64,000 bases of DNA from Chloroflexota bacterium. Its GTDB lineage: Bacteria; Chloroflexota; Dehalococcoidia; DSTF01; RBG-16-68-14. Within the stretch, counting starts at the first letter, position 1; every line of letters begins with the position of its first letter. The DNA lies in NCBI GenBank assembly GCA_022565155.1, contig JADFKB010000005.1, forward strand, positions 1 to 64,000. Direction: 5' to 3'. Under the pieces are notes generated by a model that worked only from the letters and a program-made list of their open reading frames with translations, was not told the DNA's origin and made no database searches. A program made the translations under genes and the position numbers. This document shows, piece by piece, positions 26,116 through 35,042 of the stretch.

Positions 26116-27166
26116 CGCGCAGCAACTCTACCATGCGCTGGGCAGCGTGGCCATCGCCGAAGAGGGCGGCCGGCTCACCTGTTGGCCCCGTCCGCTGCGC
26201 CGCTTTCACGATGCGAGAGGGTTCCGTGCCGGCGAGCACGTTCCAGCCGCCGCCGCACGTCTCCGGCCACTCCGTCTCCTCGCGCAGCGTCACGCAGGGC
26301 ACGCCCAGCAAGTAGGCTTCTTTCTGGACGCCGCCGGAGTCGGTCAGCACGACGCGCGCGCTCCGCTCCAACGCGAGCATCTCCAGATACCCGACCGGCT
26401 CGATCACGCGAACGTTTGGCGTCGGTTCCAGATTCGCCGCCACCAGCGCCGCCCGTGCCCGCGGGTGGATGGGGAAGACCACCGGCTCGTCCAGCAGCGC
26501 CAGCGCCTCCAGTATCCGGCCGAGGGCGGCCGGGTCGTCCGTGTTGGCCGCGCGGTGCACCGTCACCAATACGTACCCTTTTGGTTGCAACTTCAGCCGT
26601 TCAATAACGTCTGTTCGCTCCTCGCTCAGCGGCAGGTGCTGGAGCAAGGCATCGTACATAATGTCGCCGGTGAGGCGGGCGCGCTCCGCCAAGCCTTCGC
26701 GGGATAGCTGGTCGAACGCGGTCTGCGTCGGGCAGAAGAGCAGGTCGGAACAGTGGTCAGTGACGATTCGATTGATCTCCTCCGGCATCGAACGGTTGAA
26801 GCTGCGTAGTCCCGCCTCCACATGGGCCAGCGGCAGGCCCAGCTTCGCGGCCGCCAGCGCGCCGGCGAGCGTTGAGTTGGTGTCGCCGAAGACGACGACC
26901 CAGTCCGGCGCTTCCTCTTGCAGCACCGGCTCCAGCCGCTCCAGCATGCGGCCGGTCTGCTCTCCGTGCGGCCCGGAGCCGACGCCGAGCCGGTGTCGCG
27001 GTTCGGGCAGATCGAGAGACTGGAAGAAGACGGCGGACAGCTCGTCGTCGTAGTGCTGGCCGGTGTGGACGAGCGCCTCTTCGATTCGCTGGGCGCGAAG
27101 CGCGGCGCTGAAGGCGGCGGCCTTGATGAATTGCGGTCGGGCGCCGGCGATGGTGACGACCTTCAC
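26084..27166 (-). CDS. UDP-N-acetylglucosamine 2-epimerase family, WbpI/WlbD-like
   Basis: 360 residues from GTG 27166. GT-B fold epimerase motifs: TIAGARPQFIKAAAF, VVFGDTNSTLAGALAAAKL, LAHVEAGLRSFNRSMPEEINR, and TDSGGVQKEAYLLGVPCVTLREETEWPE. WecB converts UDP-GlcNAc to UDP-ManNAc; the WbpI branch acts on UDP-GlcNAc3NAcA to give UDP-ManNAc3NAcA. The presence of the four other wbp-type genes in one overlapping block favours the WbpI role. Confidence 0.88.
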   Translation of the reverse strand: MKVVTIAGARPQFIKAAAFSAALRAQRIEEALVHTGQHYDDELSAVFFQSLDLPEPRHRLGVGSGPHGEQTGRMLERLEPVLQEEAPDWVVVFGDTNSTLAGALAAAKLGLPLAHVEAGLRSFNRSMPEEINRIVTDHCSDLLFCPTQTAFDQLSREGLAERARLTGDIMYDALLQHLPLSEERTDVIERLKLQPKGYVLVTVHRAANTDDPAALGRILEALALLDEPVVFPIHPRARAALVAANLEPTPNVRVIEPVGYLEMLALERSARVVLTDSGGVQKEAYLLGVPCVTLREETEWPETCGGGWNVLAGTEPSRIVKAAQRTGPTGEPAALFGDGHAAQRMVELLRDDPSHGARRG

Positions 27167-27174
27167 GGGGGTGG

Positions 27175-29082
27175 CTAGTTTTCGGAGATAAAGGGCGCCG
27201 GGTGTACGTCCCGCAGGTCGATGCGGGCGAGCGCGTGCAGGCGGGCCGCCAGCTCGTCGCGGTCCTCCGGCAGGTCGCGCTGCAACGCTTCGATCTTGCC
27301 GATGATCTCGTCTGCGGAGCAGGCGGGCGTGTTGTCCGCCAGGAAGATCTTAGGATGCGCCGTGCCCAGGAAGCGGCCGCGTCGTTGCAACGGCTCCTCG
27401 CCCAAATGCTCCCCGGGGCGGAGGCCGGTGTAGACGATCTCGATCTCTTTGCCGGGCTGGTAGCCGCGCAGCCGGATCAGCTTCTCCGCCAGGTCGCCGA
27501 TCTTCACCTCTTCGCCCAGGTCGAGCACGAATATCGACTCTTGCTCCTGGAACGCCGCCGCCTGCAGCAGCAGGCGCACGACCTGCGGCGGCGACATGAA
27601 GTAGCGCGTCGCCTGGGCGTCCGTCAGTAGCACCGGCCCGCCGCGTTCGATCTGGCGCAGGAACAGCGGTACCACGCTGCCCCGGCTGCCCATCACGTTG
27701 TGCAGCCGCACGGCGTTGTAGCGTGTCTTGCTGCGGCTAGCCAGCGCCACCGTCAGCAGCTCGCCGATGCGCTTCGTCGCGCCGTAGACGCTGTCCAGTT
27801 CGGCCGCCTTGTTGCTGGAGAGGAAGACGAACTGCTGCGCCCCCACGGCGTCGGCTGCGCGGCAGAGGTTCATCGTGCCCACGACGTTGACGTGGAACGC
27901 AGCCTCCGGGTGGGCTTCGATGACGGGGATATGCTTGTAGGCGGCGGTGTGGAAGATGACATCGGGCCGGGCGGCGCGGAAGGTGCGCTCCACCTGTTCG
28001 CGGTCGACGATGTTCGTGATCCAGATGCGCGCCTCCACGCCTTCGGCCGCGAGATCGCGCTGCAGGTCGTAGAGGCCGGTCTCGTTGGTATCGAGCAGGT
28101 GGAGGACGGATGGCCCCAGCGCGAGCAGTTGCTTGGTCAGCTCCTGGCCCAGATAGCCGGCTGCCCCTGTGACCAGCACGCCGCGGTCGCGGACGAGGTC
28201 AGCGCACGCCGCGGTATCGACCTTCGTCTCCTCGCGGCCGAGCAGGTCGTCGACGGTGATCTCGCGGAGCTGGGCGGACCCGCCCGCGTGCACCATCTCC
28301 GGCACGCCCGGCACCGTCCGCACCGCCACGTCGCCCTGCTGGCAGAGGCCGACGAAGTCGCGGATCGTGGCGCCGCTGGCGGAGGGCATCGCCAGCGCGA
28401 CCATATCGACGCTGCGGCTGGCGACGAGGTGCGGAATGTCCTGCCGCACCCCCAGTATCGTCAGGCCGTGGATGCGCTGGCCGCGCTTCTTCGGATCGTC
28501 ATCGACGAAGCCGATCGGCTTGTACTGCCACTCCGGATGCTGGAGGAACTCGCGTGCCAGCATCTGGCCGGTGTGGCCCGCGCCGGCGATCAGCACCTGC
28601 TGCGCCGGCCCGCCCCAGCCCGTAAACGGGGCTTGTGAGCGCAACCTCGGCCAGAGCTTCGCCACGCCCATCGAGAGGAAGATCAGCGCCGGCGCGGTGC
28701 CCGTGACGGTGAGCGGGATATGGCGCGGCGTCAGGAAGACGTTGATGCCGATGAGGAGGATCGAGACGAGGCCGACGGCTGACGCCAAGGTGATCGCGTC
28801 GGCGATGCTGGCGTACTGCCAGGCCGTTCGATAGATGCCGAAGAAGTAGTTACCGGCCAGATACGCGAGCACGATCAGCGCGATCACCTGGCCGAAGAAG
28901 ACCATCGATTCGCGCGGGATCGTACCATCGAACTTGAGGCCGAGCGCCGCCGCGTAGCTGGCGATGATCAGCAGCGCATCGAGTGCGAGGACAGGCAGCA
29001 GCCGCAGGCCGCGCTCGAGCAGCCATCCCGTTCCGCGCTGGGAGGCCGGTTCGCCGCTAGAACTGCTGGACTGCTCCGGCAT
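27175..29082 (-). CDS. CapD/PglF/WbpM-like membrane nucleotide-sugar SDR
   Basis: 635 residues. Four N-terminal membrane helices (about residues 28-120), a Rossmann-like CoA-binding-type domain (VLIAGAGHTGQMLA), then the SDR domain with VTGAAGYLGQEL. Family members are UDP-GlcNAc 4,6-dehydratases that start synthesis of bacillosamine-type sugars. The catalytic segment here reads LSSNKAAELDSVYGATK: Lys and Tyr-x3-Lys are kept, but the Asp of the usual STDKA is Asn. WbpM/PglF relatives have Met at the Tyr position, so this enzyme mixes features. It may be a dehydratase with altered chemistry or an epimerase. The PglC-like and second DegT genes beside it suggest a 4-amino-sugar pathway. Confidence 0.82.
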   Translation of the reverse strand: MPEQSSSSSGEPASQRGTGWLLERGLRLLPVLALDALLIIASYAAALGLKFDGTIPRESMVFFGQVIALIVLAYLAGNYFFGIYRTAWQYASIADAITLASAVGLVSILLIGINVFLTPRHIPLTVTGTAPALIFLSMGVAKLWPRLRSQAPFTGWGGPAQQVLIAGAGHTGQMLAREFLQHPEWQYKPIGFVDDDPKKRGQRIHGLTILGVRQDIPHLVASRSVDMVALAMPSASGATIRDFVGLCQQGDVAVRTVPGVPEMVHAGGSAQLREITVDDLLGREETKVDTAACADLVRDRGVLVTGAAGYLGQELTKQLLALGPSVLHLLDTNETGLYDLQRDLAAEGVEARIWITNIVDREQVERTFRAARPDVIFHTAAYKHIPVIEAHPEAAFHVNVVGTMNLCRAADAVGAQQFVFLSSNKAAELDSVYGATKRIGELLTVALASRSKTRYNAVRLHNVMGSRGSVVPLFLRQIERGGPVLLTDAQATRYFMSPPQVVRLLLQAAAFQEQESIFVLDLGEEVKIGDLAEKLIRLRGYQPGKEIEIVYTGLRPGEHLGEEPLQRRGRFLGTAHPKIFLADNTPACSADEIIGKIEALQRDLPEDRDELAARLHALARIDLRDVHPAPFISEN

Positions 29083-29108
29083 CTGGCAGGTGGGATTCCC
29101 TTCCGCGC

Positions 29109-29708
29109 TTAGCGTGCGCCTCGCTGGCTCAGTACGGCCGGCGGTGTCTTCGCCAGGATCACCAGGTCCCGCAGAAGCGAGTGGTGGTCTACGTACTTAA
29201 GATCGTAGAGCATCATCTCTTCATAGGTCAAACTGCTGCGTCCATTGACCTGGGCGAGGCCGGTGATGCCCGGCCGGACGGAATGCCGGCGCTGGTACTC
29301 GGCTGGATACTGGGCGACCAGCTCCGGCACGTCCGGCCGCGGGCCGACGATCGACATCTCGCCGCGCAGGACGTTGATCAGGTTCGGTAGTTCGTCGATG
29401 CTCGTCGAGCGCATGAAGCCGCCGATGCGTGTGTACTGCTTGCCGCCGTAGAGTGGATCGAAGACGTAGCTGCTGAAATCGGACACCTGCGGCACCGGCG
29501 ACGAGCCGTCGCCGGCGTCCTGCGGGTCGCTGCGCATCGTGCGGAACTTGAGCATGGAGAAGGTTGCGCCGTCCCTGCCGACGCGCTGCTGCCTAAATAC
29601 CACCGGCCCTGGCGATTCCAGCTTCACCGCGATGGCGACGGCGGCGATGAGCGGCGAGAGCGCGATCAGCGTCGCGCCCGCCACGACGATGTCGAACGCC
29701 CGCTTCAC
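29109..29708 (-). CDS. Initiating phosphoglycosyltransferase (monotopic PGT, PglC-like)
   Basis: 199 residues, the size of the minimal catalytic unit. The N-terminal re-entrant helix (RAFDIVVAGATLIALSPLIA) is followed by the amphipathic region with KLESPGPVVFRQQRVGRDG, the catalytic Asp-Glu pair in STSIDELPNLINVLRG, and SIVGPRPDVPE. It moves a sugar-1-phosphate from a UDP-sugar to undecaprenyl phosphate, starting the lipid-linked glycan of this cluster. It is placed between the CapD-like SDR and the DegT gene that would make its substrate. Confidence 0.92.
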   Translation of the reverse strand: MKRAFDIVVAGATLIALSPLIAAVAIAVKLESPGPVVFRQQRVGRDGATFSMLKFRTMRSDPQDAGDGSSPVPQVSDFSSYVFDPLYGGKQYTRIGGFMRSTSIDELPNLINVLRGEMSIVGPRPDVPELVAQYPAEYQRRHSVRPGITGLAQVNGRSSLTYEEMMLYDLKYVDHHSLLRDLVILAKTPPAVLSQRGAR

Positions 29709-29710
29709 AG

Positions 29711-30904
29711 CTAACGGCCCGGGCGCCGGTGCGCCTCCGCGATCTCGCGCACGGCGGCTGCCACGCGCTCCACGCCGGCGTCCTCCATGCGTGGATAGAT
29801 CGGCAGCGAGATCAACCCTTCGTAGATCGCCTCGGTCACAGGGAAGTCGCCAGGGCCGAGCGATAACGCCTTTCGATAGTACGGATGCAGGTGGATCGGG
29901 ATGAAGTGGACGGAGGTGCCGATGCCGCGTTCGCGCAGCTCCTCGATGAAGTGTGCGCGGTCGATGGTGAGCCGGTCGAGCTGCAAGCGGATGGGGTAGA
30001 GGTGCCAGGCGTGGACGATCTCGTCGCGCATCGGCGGGCGGATCAGCTCCGGTACGCCGGCGAAGAGAGCGTTGTACTGGTTGGCGATGTGCGTGCGGCG
30101 CGCCTGAAACGCCTCTAACCGTTTTAGTTGGTGGATGCCCAGCGCGGCCTGGATGTCGGTCATCGCGTAGTTGAAGCCGGGCGCCAGTACCTGGTACTCG
30201 GCGCTGCCGCCTTTCGAGTAACGGTTCCAGGCGTTCTTGCTCAGGCCATGGAGGCTGAGCAACCGCACCTGGTTGGCCAGATCGGCGTCGTTTGTCGTCA
30301 GCATGCCGCCCTGGCCGGTGGTGATCGCCTTGATCGGGTAGAAGCTGAACACCGCCGCGTCCGTCAGGGCGCCGATCGGCTGCCCGCGATAGCGTGCGCC
30401 GATCGCGTGCGCCGCGTCTTCGATGACGCGCAGCTTGTGCCGGTCTGCCAGCGCTTGCAGCTCGTCCATGCGGCAGGGCTGGCCGCCGTAGTGCACCGGC
30501 AGTAGCGCCTTCGTTCGCGGCGTAATCTTACGCTCGATCTCGTCGACATCGATGTTGTAGTCGTCCTCGCGCACGTCGGCCAGCACCGGTGTGGCGCCGG
30601 CGTGGAGGATGACGTTGACCGTGGCGGCGAACGTGAGCGGCGTTGTGATCACCTCGTCGCCGGGGCCGATGCCCGCCGCCAGCAGCGCCAGGTGCATGCC
30701 CGCGGTGCAGGACGAGAGCGCGACGGCGTGCGACGCGCCGGTTACATCCCGGAAGCCCTCCTCGAAGGCCTGGACCTTGGGGCCGCCGGTCAGCCAGCCG
30801 GAGCGCAGCGTATCGACGACTTCGTCGATCTCCTCCTGCCCGATCTCCGGCTGCGCGAACGGCAGGAACGGCTCGACGGCGGCGGCCGGACTCGATTCGG
30901 TCAC
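29711..30904 (-). CDS. Second DegT/DnrJ sugar aminotransferase (PglE/PseC-like)
   Basis: 397 residues from GTG 30904, overlapping the methyltransferase stop by 4 bp. PLP Lys in FSFYPIKAITTGQGG, SSCTAGMHLALLAAG for phosphate, and EDAAHAIGARYRG. C-terminal contact region HFIPIHLHPYYR is typical of 4-aminotransferases of nucleotide sugars (PglE, PseC, ArnB). It would aminate the 4-keto sugar produced by the CapD-like enzyme. Open frame upstream of the GTG lies antisense to or overlaps other genes and has no homology. A sugar N-acetyltransferase specific for this branch was not found nearby. Confidence 0.88.
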   Translation of the reverse strand: MTESSPAAAVEPFLPFAQPEIGQEEIDEVVDTLRSGWLTGGPKVQAFEEGFRDVTGASHAVALSSCTAGMHLALLAAGIGPGDEVITTPLTFAATVNVILHAGATPVLADVREDDYNIDVDEIERKITPRTKALLPVHYGGQPCRMDELQALADRHKLRVIEDAAHAIGARYRGQPIGALTDAAVFSFYPIKAITTGQGGMLTTNDADLANQVRLLSLHGLSKNAWNRYSKGGSAEYQVLAPGFNYAMTDIQAALGIHQLKRLEAFQARRTHIANQYNALFAGVPELIRPPMRDEIVHAWHLYPIRLQLDRLTIDRAHFIEELRERGIGTSVHFIPIHLHPYYRKALSLGPGDFPVTEAIYEGLISLPIYPRMEDAGVERVAAAVREIAEAHRRPGR

Positions 30905-31581
30905 TGCGCGCGCTCCTTGATCACGGCGGCGAGCAGGTGGCTGCGCAGCCAGGGCAGCCGTTCCAGCCGCCGGCAAAGGCCGGGCCGCCCGCCAAGCGCC
31001 CGCACGATCGGCGGCGCCAGCGTCACGCGTTCGACCTCGACCCGGCTTCCCGCGAAGAGCGCGCGCAGCTCGTTTGGCCGTAGCGAGCGCGTCGTCCGAT
31101 TTAACGGGTTGACCCAGAAGTCGTAGACGGCCAGCAATCCTCCCGGCCGCAGCACGCGGAGCGTCTCGGCCGCGGCTTGTTCGCGCTCCCGCTGGTCGAG
31201 CATGGAGGTCAGCGACGTGAACGCGAACGCTACGTCGAATGATCCGTCGCGGTACGGGAGCGCGGCGGCGTTGGCGACGGCGAGTGGTGTTCCGGGCAGG
31301 GCGGCGCCTGCGCCGGCGACCGTTGCGGACGCGATATCGATGCCTATTAGCCTGTCGCCATCCGCCCCATAGTGGAGCAACGTGCGTAGCAGCGAACCGC
31401 CGCCGCAGCCGACTTCGAGGATGCGTAACCCGGCGAGCGTCTCGATGCCGTGGCGGCGCAGCAGCGTCAGCAGCGCCTCGTCGCGGGATTGGTGAACATA
31501 ACGATCGGTGGCGTCGAGGTGTGCGTAGAGGCCAGTCTCCGGCGCGCCCGGCTGCGCTGCGGCTACCGGTACAAAGCTCAC
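30901..31581 (-). CDS. SAM-dependent methyltransferase
   Basis: 226 residues from GTG 31581, coupled to the glycosyltransferase by a 4-bp overlap. Class I fold: motif I ILEVGCGGGSLLRTLL, the acidic end of strand 2 in LIGIDIA, motif near LPYRDGSFDVAFAFTSLTSM, and LRPGGLLAVYDFW. Inside a glycan cluster it probably methylates a sugar or caps the growing chain, but O-, N- or C-methylation cannot be told. The in-frame extension upstream overlaps the glycosyltransferase gene and is not coding. Confidence 0.82.
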   Translation of the reverse strand: MSFVPVAAAQPGAPETGLYAHLDATDRYVHQSRDEALLTLLRRHGIETLAGLRILEVGCGGGSLLRTLLHYGADGDRLIGIDIASATVAGAGAALPGTPLAVANAAALPYRDGSFDVAFAFTSLTSMLDQREREQAAAETLRVLRPGGLLAVYDFWVNPLNRTTRSLRPNELRALFAGSRVEVERVTLAPPIVRALGGRPGLCRRLERLPWLRSHLLAAVIKERAQ

Positions 31582-32606
31582 GGCGCTTCCGCTTCTCGCG
31601 GCATCGCGACCGGCTGGCGCAAGAGCGTACGCACAATGCCGATGAGGAAACCGAGCCCATAGGCGATATGGAGACATCCGAACGCCACCGGCAGCCGCGG
31701 CAGGTGACGCCAGCCGGAGCGCCAGGAAAGGACGAGAGAAGTGGCAACGGACGCGGCGAGGTACGCTCCCGCAATCGCTGCCAGCGGCAAGATGAACATG
31801 CCGCCGAACGCCGCGAGGATCCCGAACGCGAGCAGCGCCAAGATGAAGGCGGACGGCGCGAGCTGCCGTAGCCTCGTCTGACGCGGGTGGCGGGAGAGCA
31901 CGACCACTTTCGCCTGGCCGTAGCCGAAGTACTGGCGCGCCAGCTCCCAGTACGACCGGCGGGCATAGTAGGTCGATCGAATCGCCGGCGTCAGCAGGAT
32001 GCGGCCCCCGTGGTCGCGTAGCCGGTAGTGCAACTCGTCGTCCTCGCCGCCGTCGATCTCCGCGAACGGGCCGATCCGGTCGAAGACGTCGCGCCGGTAG
32101 GCGGGGAAGGCGACGGTGTCGGTCCACTGCTCGCGCTGGCTGTAGCGGAAGACAGCGTTGCCGATACCGAACGGCGATGAGATGGCGAGCGCGATTGCCT
32201 CGCCTGCCGGGCCATCACCCCGCGTCTCGATTGGGCCGCCGGCGACATCGGCGCCTGTGCGCTTCAGCGCGGCGACGCATTGGCTGATGTAGTCCGGCGC
32301 GACGGTTGCGTGCGCGTCGACACGGGCGATGACATCACCCTGCGCAAACGCGAGGCCGATGTTCAGGCCGCTCGCGGTGGACTTCCCCCGGTTTTCGATC
32401 ACCTGCAGCCGCGGCACCGCCTCTCGCAGCGACTCTGCGACGCCGCGCGAGCCGTCCTCCGAGCCGCCATCGACGACGATTACCTCAATTTGGTCGCGCG
32501 GGTAGTCCTGGGCTGTGAGGCTGCGAATGCAGCGCTCGATGTGGCGCTCTTCGTTGCGCATCGGGACGATGACGGAGACGAACGGCAGGGTGGATGCTTC
32601 AGACAT
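31578..32606 (-). CDS. Family 2 glycosyltransferase with C-terminal membrane helices
   Basis: 342 residues. GT-A fold: VSVIVPMRNEERHIERCIRSL, DVIARVDAHATVAPDY (the DxD-like metal site), and GEDDELHYRLRDHGG for the acceptor side. Three hydrophobic helices close the protein (LAPSAFILALLAFGILAAFGG and following), as in ExoA-like enzymes of exopolysaccharide synthesis. It acts on the cytoplasmic face with a nucleotide-sugar donor. Donor and acceptor are unknown. Confidence 0.9.
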   Translation of the reverse strand: MSEASTLPFVSVIVPMRNEERHIERCIRSLTAQDYPRDQIEVIVVDGGSEDGSRGVAESLREAVPRLQVIENRGKSTASGLNIGLAFAQGDVIARVDAHATVAPDYISQCVAALKRTGADVAGGPIETRGDGPAGEAIALAISSPFGIGNAVFRYSQREQWTDTVAFPAYRRDVFDRIGPFAEIDGGEDDELHYRLRDHGGRILLTPAIRSTYYARRSYWELARQYFGYGQAKVVVLSRHPRQTRLRQLAPSAFILALLAFGILAAFGGMFILPLAAIAGAYLAASVATSLVLSWRSGWRHLPRLPVAFGCLHIAYGLGFLIGIVRTLLRQPVAMPREAEAP

Positions 32607-32629
32607 GGGATCGACCAGAACGGGCGGTG

Positions 32630-33733
32630 TTAGCCCTCGGGTACGGTAGCACGGGCCGCGCCTTCTGCAAAGGATTCGAGCAGGTGGCGGTAGAGCCGTT
32701 CCATCTGGGCGGCGTTCTCTTCCCAGCGATAGCGCTCCTGGACAAGGGCACGGCCCGCCGCGCCCATCTTCGTGCGCAGAGCCGCGTCTTCGGCCAGGCG
32801 CCGGATCGCGGCCGCCAGCGCGTCTACATCGCCGGGCGGCGTCAGGATGCCGGTGCGGCCGTCGTCCACGACGTCCGGGATGCCGTGGACGCGCGAGGCG
32901 GCGACGGGCAGCGTCATCGCTGACGCCTCGATCGCTGCTACGCCGAAGCCTTCTGCCAGCGAGGGCATCGCGAAGATGTCGAACTCCGCGAGCGTCGCCG
33001 GCACGGCTTCGTGCGCTATCTCGCCTCGAAACTCCACTGATGCGGCGATGCCGAGTTCGCCTGCCAATCGAGCCAGCTTCTCGCGTTCCGGCCCGTCGCC
33101 GGCCAGCACCACGCGCAGCCTCGTGCCGCTATCGAGCAGTCGAGCGGCGGCGCGGAGCAGCACGTCCAGCCCCTTCTCCGGCGACAGCCGCGCCACTGCG
33201 CCGACAACGACTTCGTCCTCGCCGGCAGCGTCGCGCGGGCCGGGCTGGAAGCGGGCTAGATCGACGCCGTAGGGCACGACCGTCACCGGCGTCGATTCGG
33301 GCGTGTACGGCAGCGTCGCGTTCGCCAGGTGGAGGCCGGTGGCGGTGACGTGGTCGGTTCGCGCCAGGGCGTATCTCGTGATCATGTTGTGGAGCGGGCT
33401 CCACCGCGGCGCTTCCAGGATGTCGGTGCCCCAGACCGAGGTAAGGGTGGGTCTAATGCCGCAGAGCGCGGCGAGCAGGCCGTAGCTGGTGAGGTGCATC
33501 GCGTGGAGCAGATCGGGCTGGAGCGCGCGCACCAGCCTGCGTACGCGGCGGGCGTGGAGCAGGTAGCGGGCCTTGCCCAGCCGCTCCCAGCCATCGATGT
33601 GGTGGACGCGCGCGCCTTGGATCTGCGCCGGCCGGAAGGAGACGACGTGCGTCTCCCAACCGGCGCGGGCGAAGTGCTCTACCCAGCGCCGGGTGTGGAT
33701 GTAGGGGGCATCGGCCAGATAGACGACACGCAT
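32630..33733 (-). CDS. Family 4 glycosyltransferase
   Basis: 367 residues from ATG 33733. GT-B fold: N-terminal RVVYLADAPYIHTRRWVEHFARAG, hinge VVPYGVDLARFQPGP, and C-terminal VGAVARLSPEKGLDVLL with the nucleotide-sugar EX7E motif in PSLAEGFGVAAIEASAMTLPV. Retaining glycosyltransferase using a nucleotide sugar. The start is supported because upstream in-frame sequence is Arg/Pro-rich and unrelated. It follows the previous gene by 67 bp. Confidence 0.9.
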   Translation of the reverse strand: MRVVYLADAPYIHTRRWVEHFARAGWETHVVSFRPAQIQGARVHHIDGWERLGKARYLLHARRVRRLVRALQPDLLHAMHLTSYGLLAALCGIRPTLTSVWGTDILEAPRWSPLHNMITRYALARTDHVTATGLHLANATLPYTPESTPVTVVPYGVDLARFQPGPRDAAGEDEVVVGAVARLSPEKGLDVLLRAAARLLDSGTRLRVVLAGDGPEREKLARLAGELGIAASVEFRGEIAHEAVPATLAEFDIFAMPSLAEGFGVAAIEASAMTLPVAASRVHGIPDVVDDGRTGILTPPGDVDALAAAIRRLAEDAALRTKMGAAGRALVQERYRWEENAAQMERLYRHLLESFAEGAARATVPEG

Positions 33734-33800
33734 GTCACATCGAGTGTACGGCGCAGAGCGGACGTTGCCAACCGAATCGGACCGACCACAAGGTCTGTCC

Positions 33801-35042
33801 CTATATATCAATGACGTCCGCTTCTCCCGCGCGGCCGGCCAGGCGGTAGTACCAGGCCTCCATTCTCGCCATGTTCGTCTCCTGCACGCCGTACTCCTCC
33901 ACGAACGCGCGGTTGCGCTCGACGGCGTCGCGCCGCAGGCTACCGTCTTCCAGCGCCGCGCAGATCGCTTCGGCCAGCGCCGCCTCGTCGCGGACGGGCA
34001 CGCGCAGGCCGGTGACGCCGTGTTCGACCAGCTCCTGCTGGCTGGGCAGGTCGGAGACGATAGGGAAGCAGCCGGCGGCCTGCGCCTGCAGTAACGCAAC
34101 CGACGTACCGTCGGATGACGGGACGGAGACGAAGACCTCGGCCTCGCTGAGGGCGGCGCGAAACTCCGGCTGCGCGAGCGCGCCGGTGAAGCGAATTACG
34201 TCGCTCAGGCCGAGCTCGGCCGCTAGCCTTTCGAGCCGCCCGCGCAGCCTACCGTCGCCGGCGACGACGAGCCGGGCAGCCGGCAGCGACTCCCGGACGC
34301 GTGCCATCGCGCGGACGATGACATCGACGTTGTAGAGCGGCATGTCGAGCGAGCGGGTGCTGATCAAGGTAGGCACGTGCTTCGATTCGGGCGGCCGGGC
34401 GTTGACAGAGGCCGGGCCGCGATCGATGAAGTCGCGCTCGACGCCGAGGACGATGTGCTGTACGCGCGCCCGATCGATGCCGAGCTTGAGCACCATCTCA
34501 CGCGCCATATAGCGGTTGTTCGCAGTCGCCAGGTCGGTTCGTCTCAATACGAATCTGGCTAGCGCGCGGTTGATCGGTGAGCGAGCGGCTTCGACGAGCA
34601 CATCGGAGCCCCAGGCGGAGACGACGTACGGATGGTAGTTGGCCGCCGTTGCGTACAGGCCATGCTCGACGAGGTAGTGCGCGTGTAGGACATCGGGAGC
34701 GATCGCTTCCACGGTGCGTCTGATGCCGGCGCGCCGATATCGGAGCAGGTTGGCCACTCGCTGCAGGCTGGGCGGTAGTAGCTGAGCTATTCGGGCGGTT
34801 GTGCTCTCCTTCCGCGACCCCGTTTGGGGGCGTCCGCCCTTCCGGGGAAGGGCGGGCCGGAGGGTGTGGACCAGCACGCCCTCCGGCGGCCGCGCCGGTG
34901 TGTAGTACGACACGCCGTGGACTTCGTGGCCGCGCTGGACAAAGTAGCGCAGCCAGCTCTGTGTATGGACGCCTTCCAGGTCGCCGACAACGCAGAGGCG
35001 CAGCCGGCGTTCGGGTGGCAGCTCTTTGACAGGCATCGTCAT
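33801..35042 (-). CDS. Family 4 glycosyltransferase with degenerate EX7E motif
   Basis: 413 residues, ATGA overlap with the flippase stop. GT-B fold: LCVVGDLEGVHTQSWLRYFVQRGHEV, HYLVEHGLYATAANYHP and VVSAWGSDVL in the acceptor domain, and VVAGDGRLRGRLERLAAELGL with SVPSSDGTSVALLQAQAAG in the donor domain. Where most family members have Glu-x7-Glu, this one has Asp in SSDGTS and Gln in LLQAQ. The second Glu normally touches the donor sugar, so activity or donor choice may be altered. The rest of the fold appears complete. Confidence 0.87.
   Translation of the reverse strand: MTMPVKELPPERRLRLCVVGDLEGVHTQSWLRYFVQRGHEVHGVSYYTPARPPEGVLVHTLRPALPRKGGRPQTGSRKESTTARIAQLLPPSLQRVANLLRYRRAGIRRTVEAIAPDVLHAHYLVEHGLYATAANYHPYVVSAWGSDVLVEAARSPINRALARFVLRRTDLATANNRYMAREMVLKLGIDRARVQHIVLGVERDFIDRGPASVNARPPESKHVPTLISTRSLDMPLYNVDVIVRAMARVRESLPAARLVVAGDGRLRGRLERLAAELGLSDVIRFTGALAQPEFRAALSEAEVFVSVPSSDGTSVALLQAQAAGCFPIVSDLPSQQELVEHGVTGLRVPVRDEAALAEAICAALEDGSLRRDAVERNRAFVEEYGVQETNMARMEAWYYRLAGRAGEADVIDI

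Noticed and set aside
31582-32127. Long N-terminal extension of the methyltransferase
   Set aside because: It overlaps the glycosyltransferase gene in another phase and has no homology; GTG 31581 fits the 4-bp coupling seen elsewhere in the cluster.
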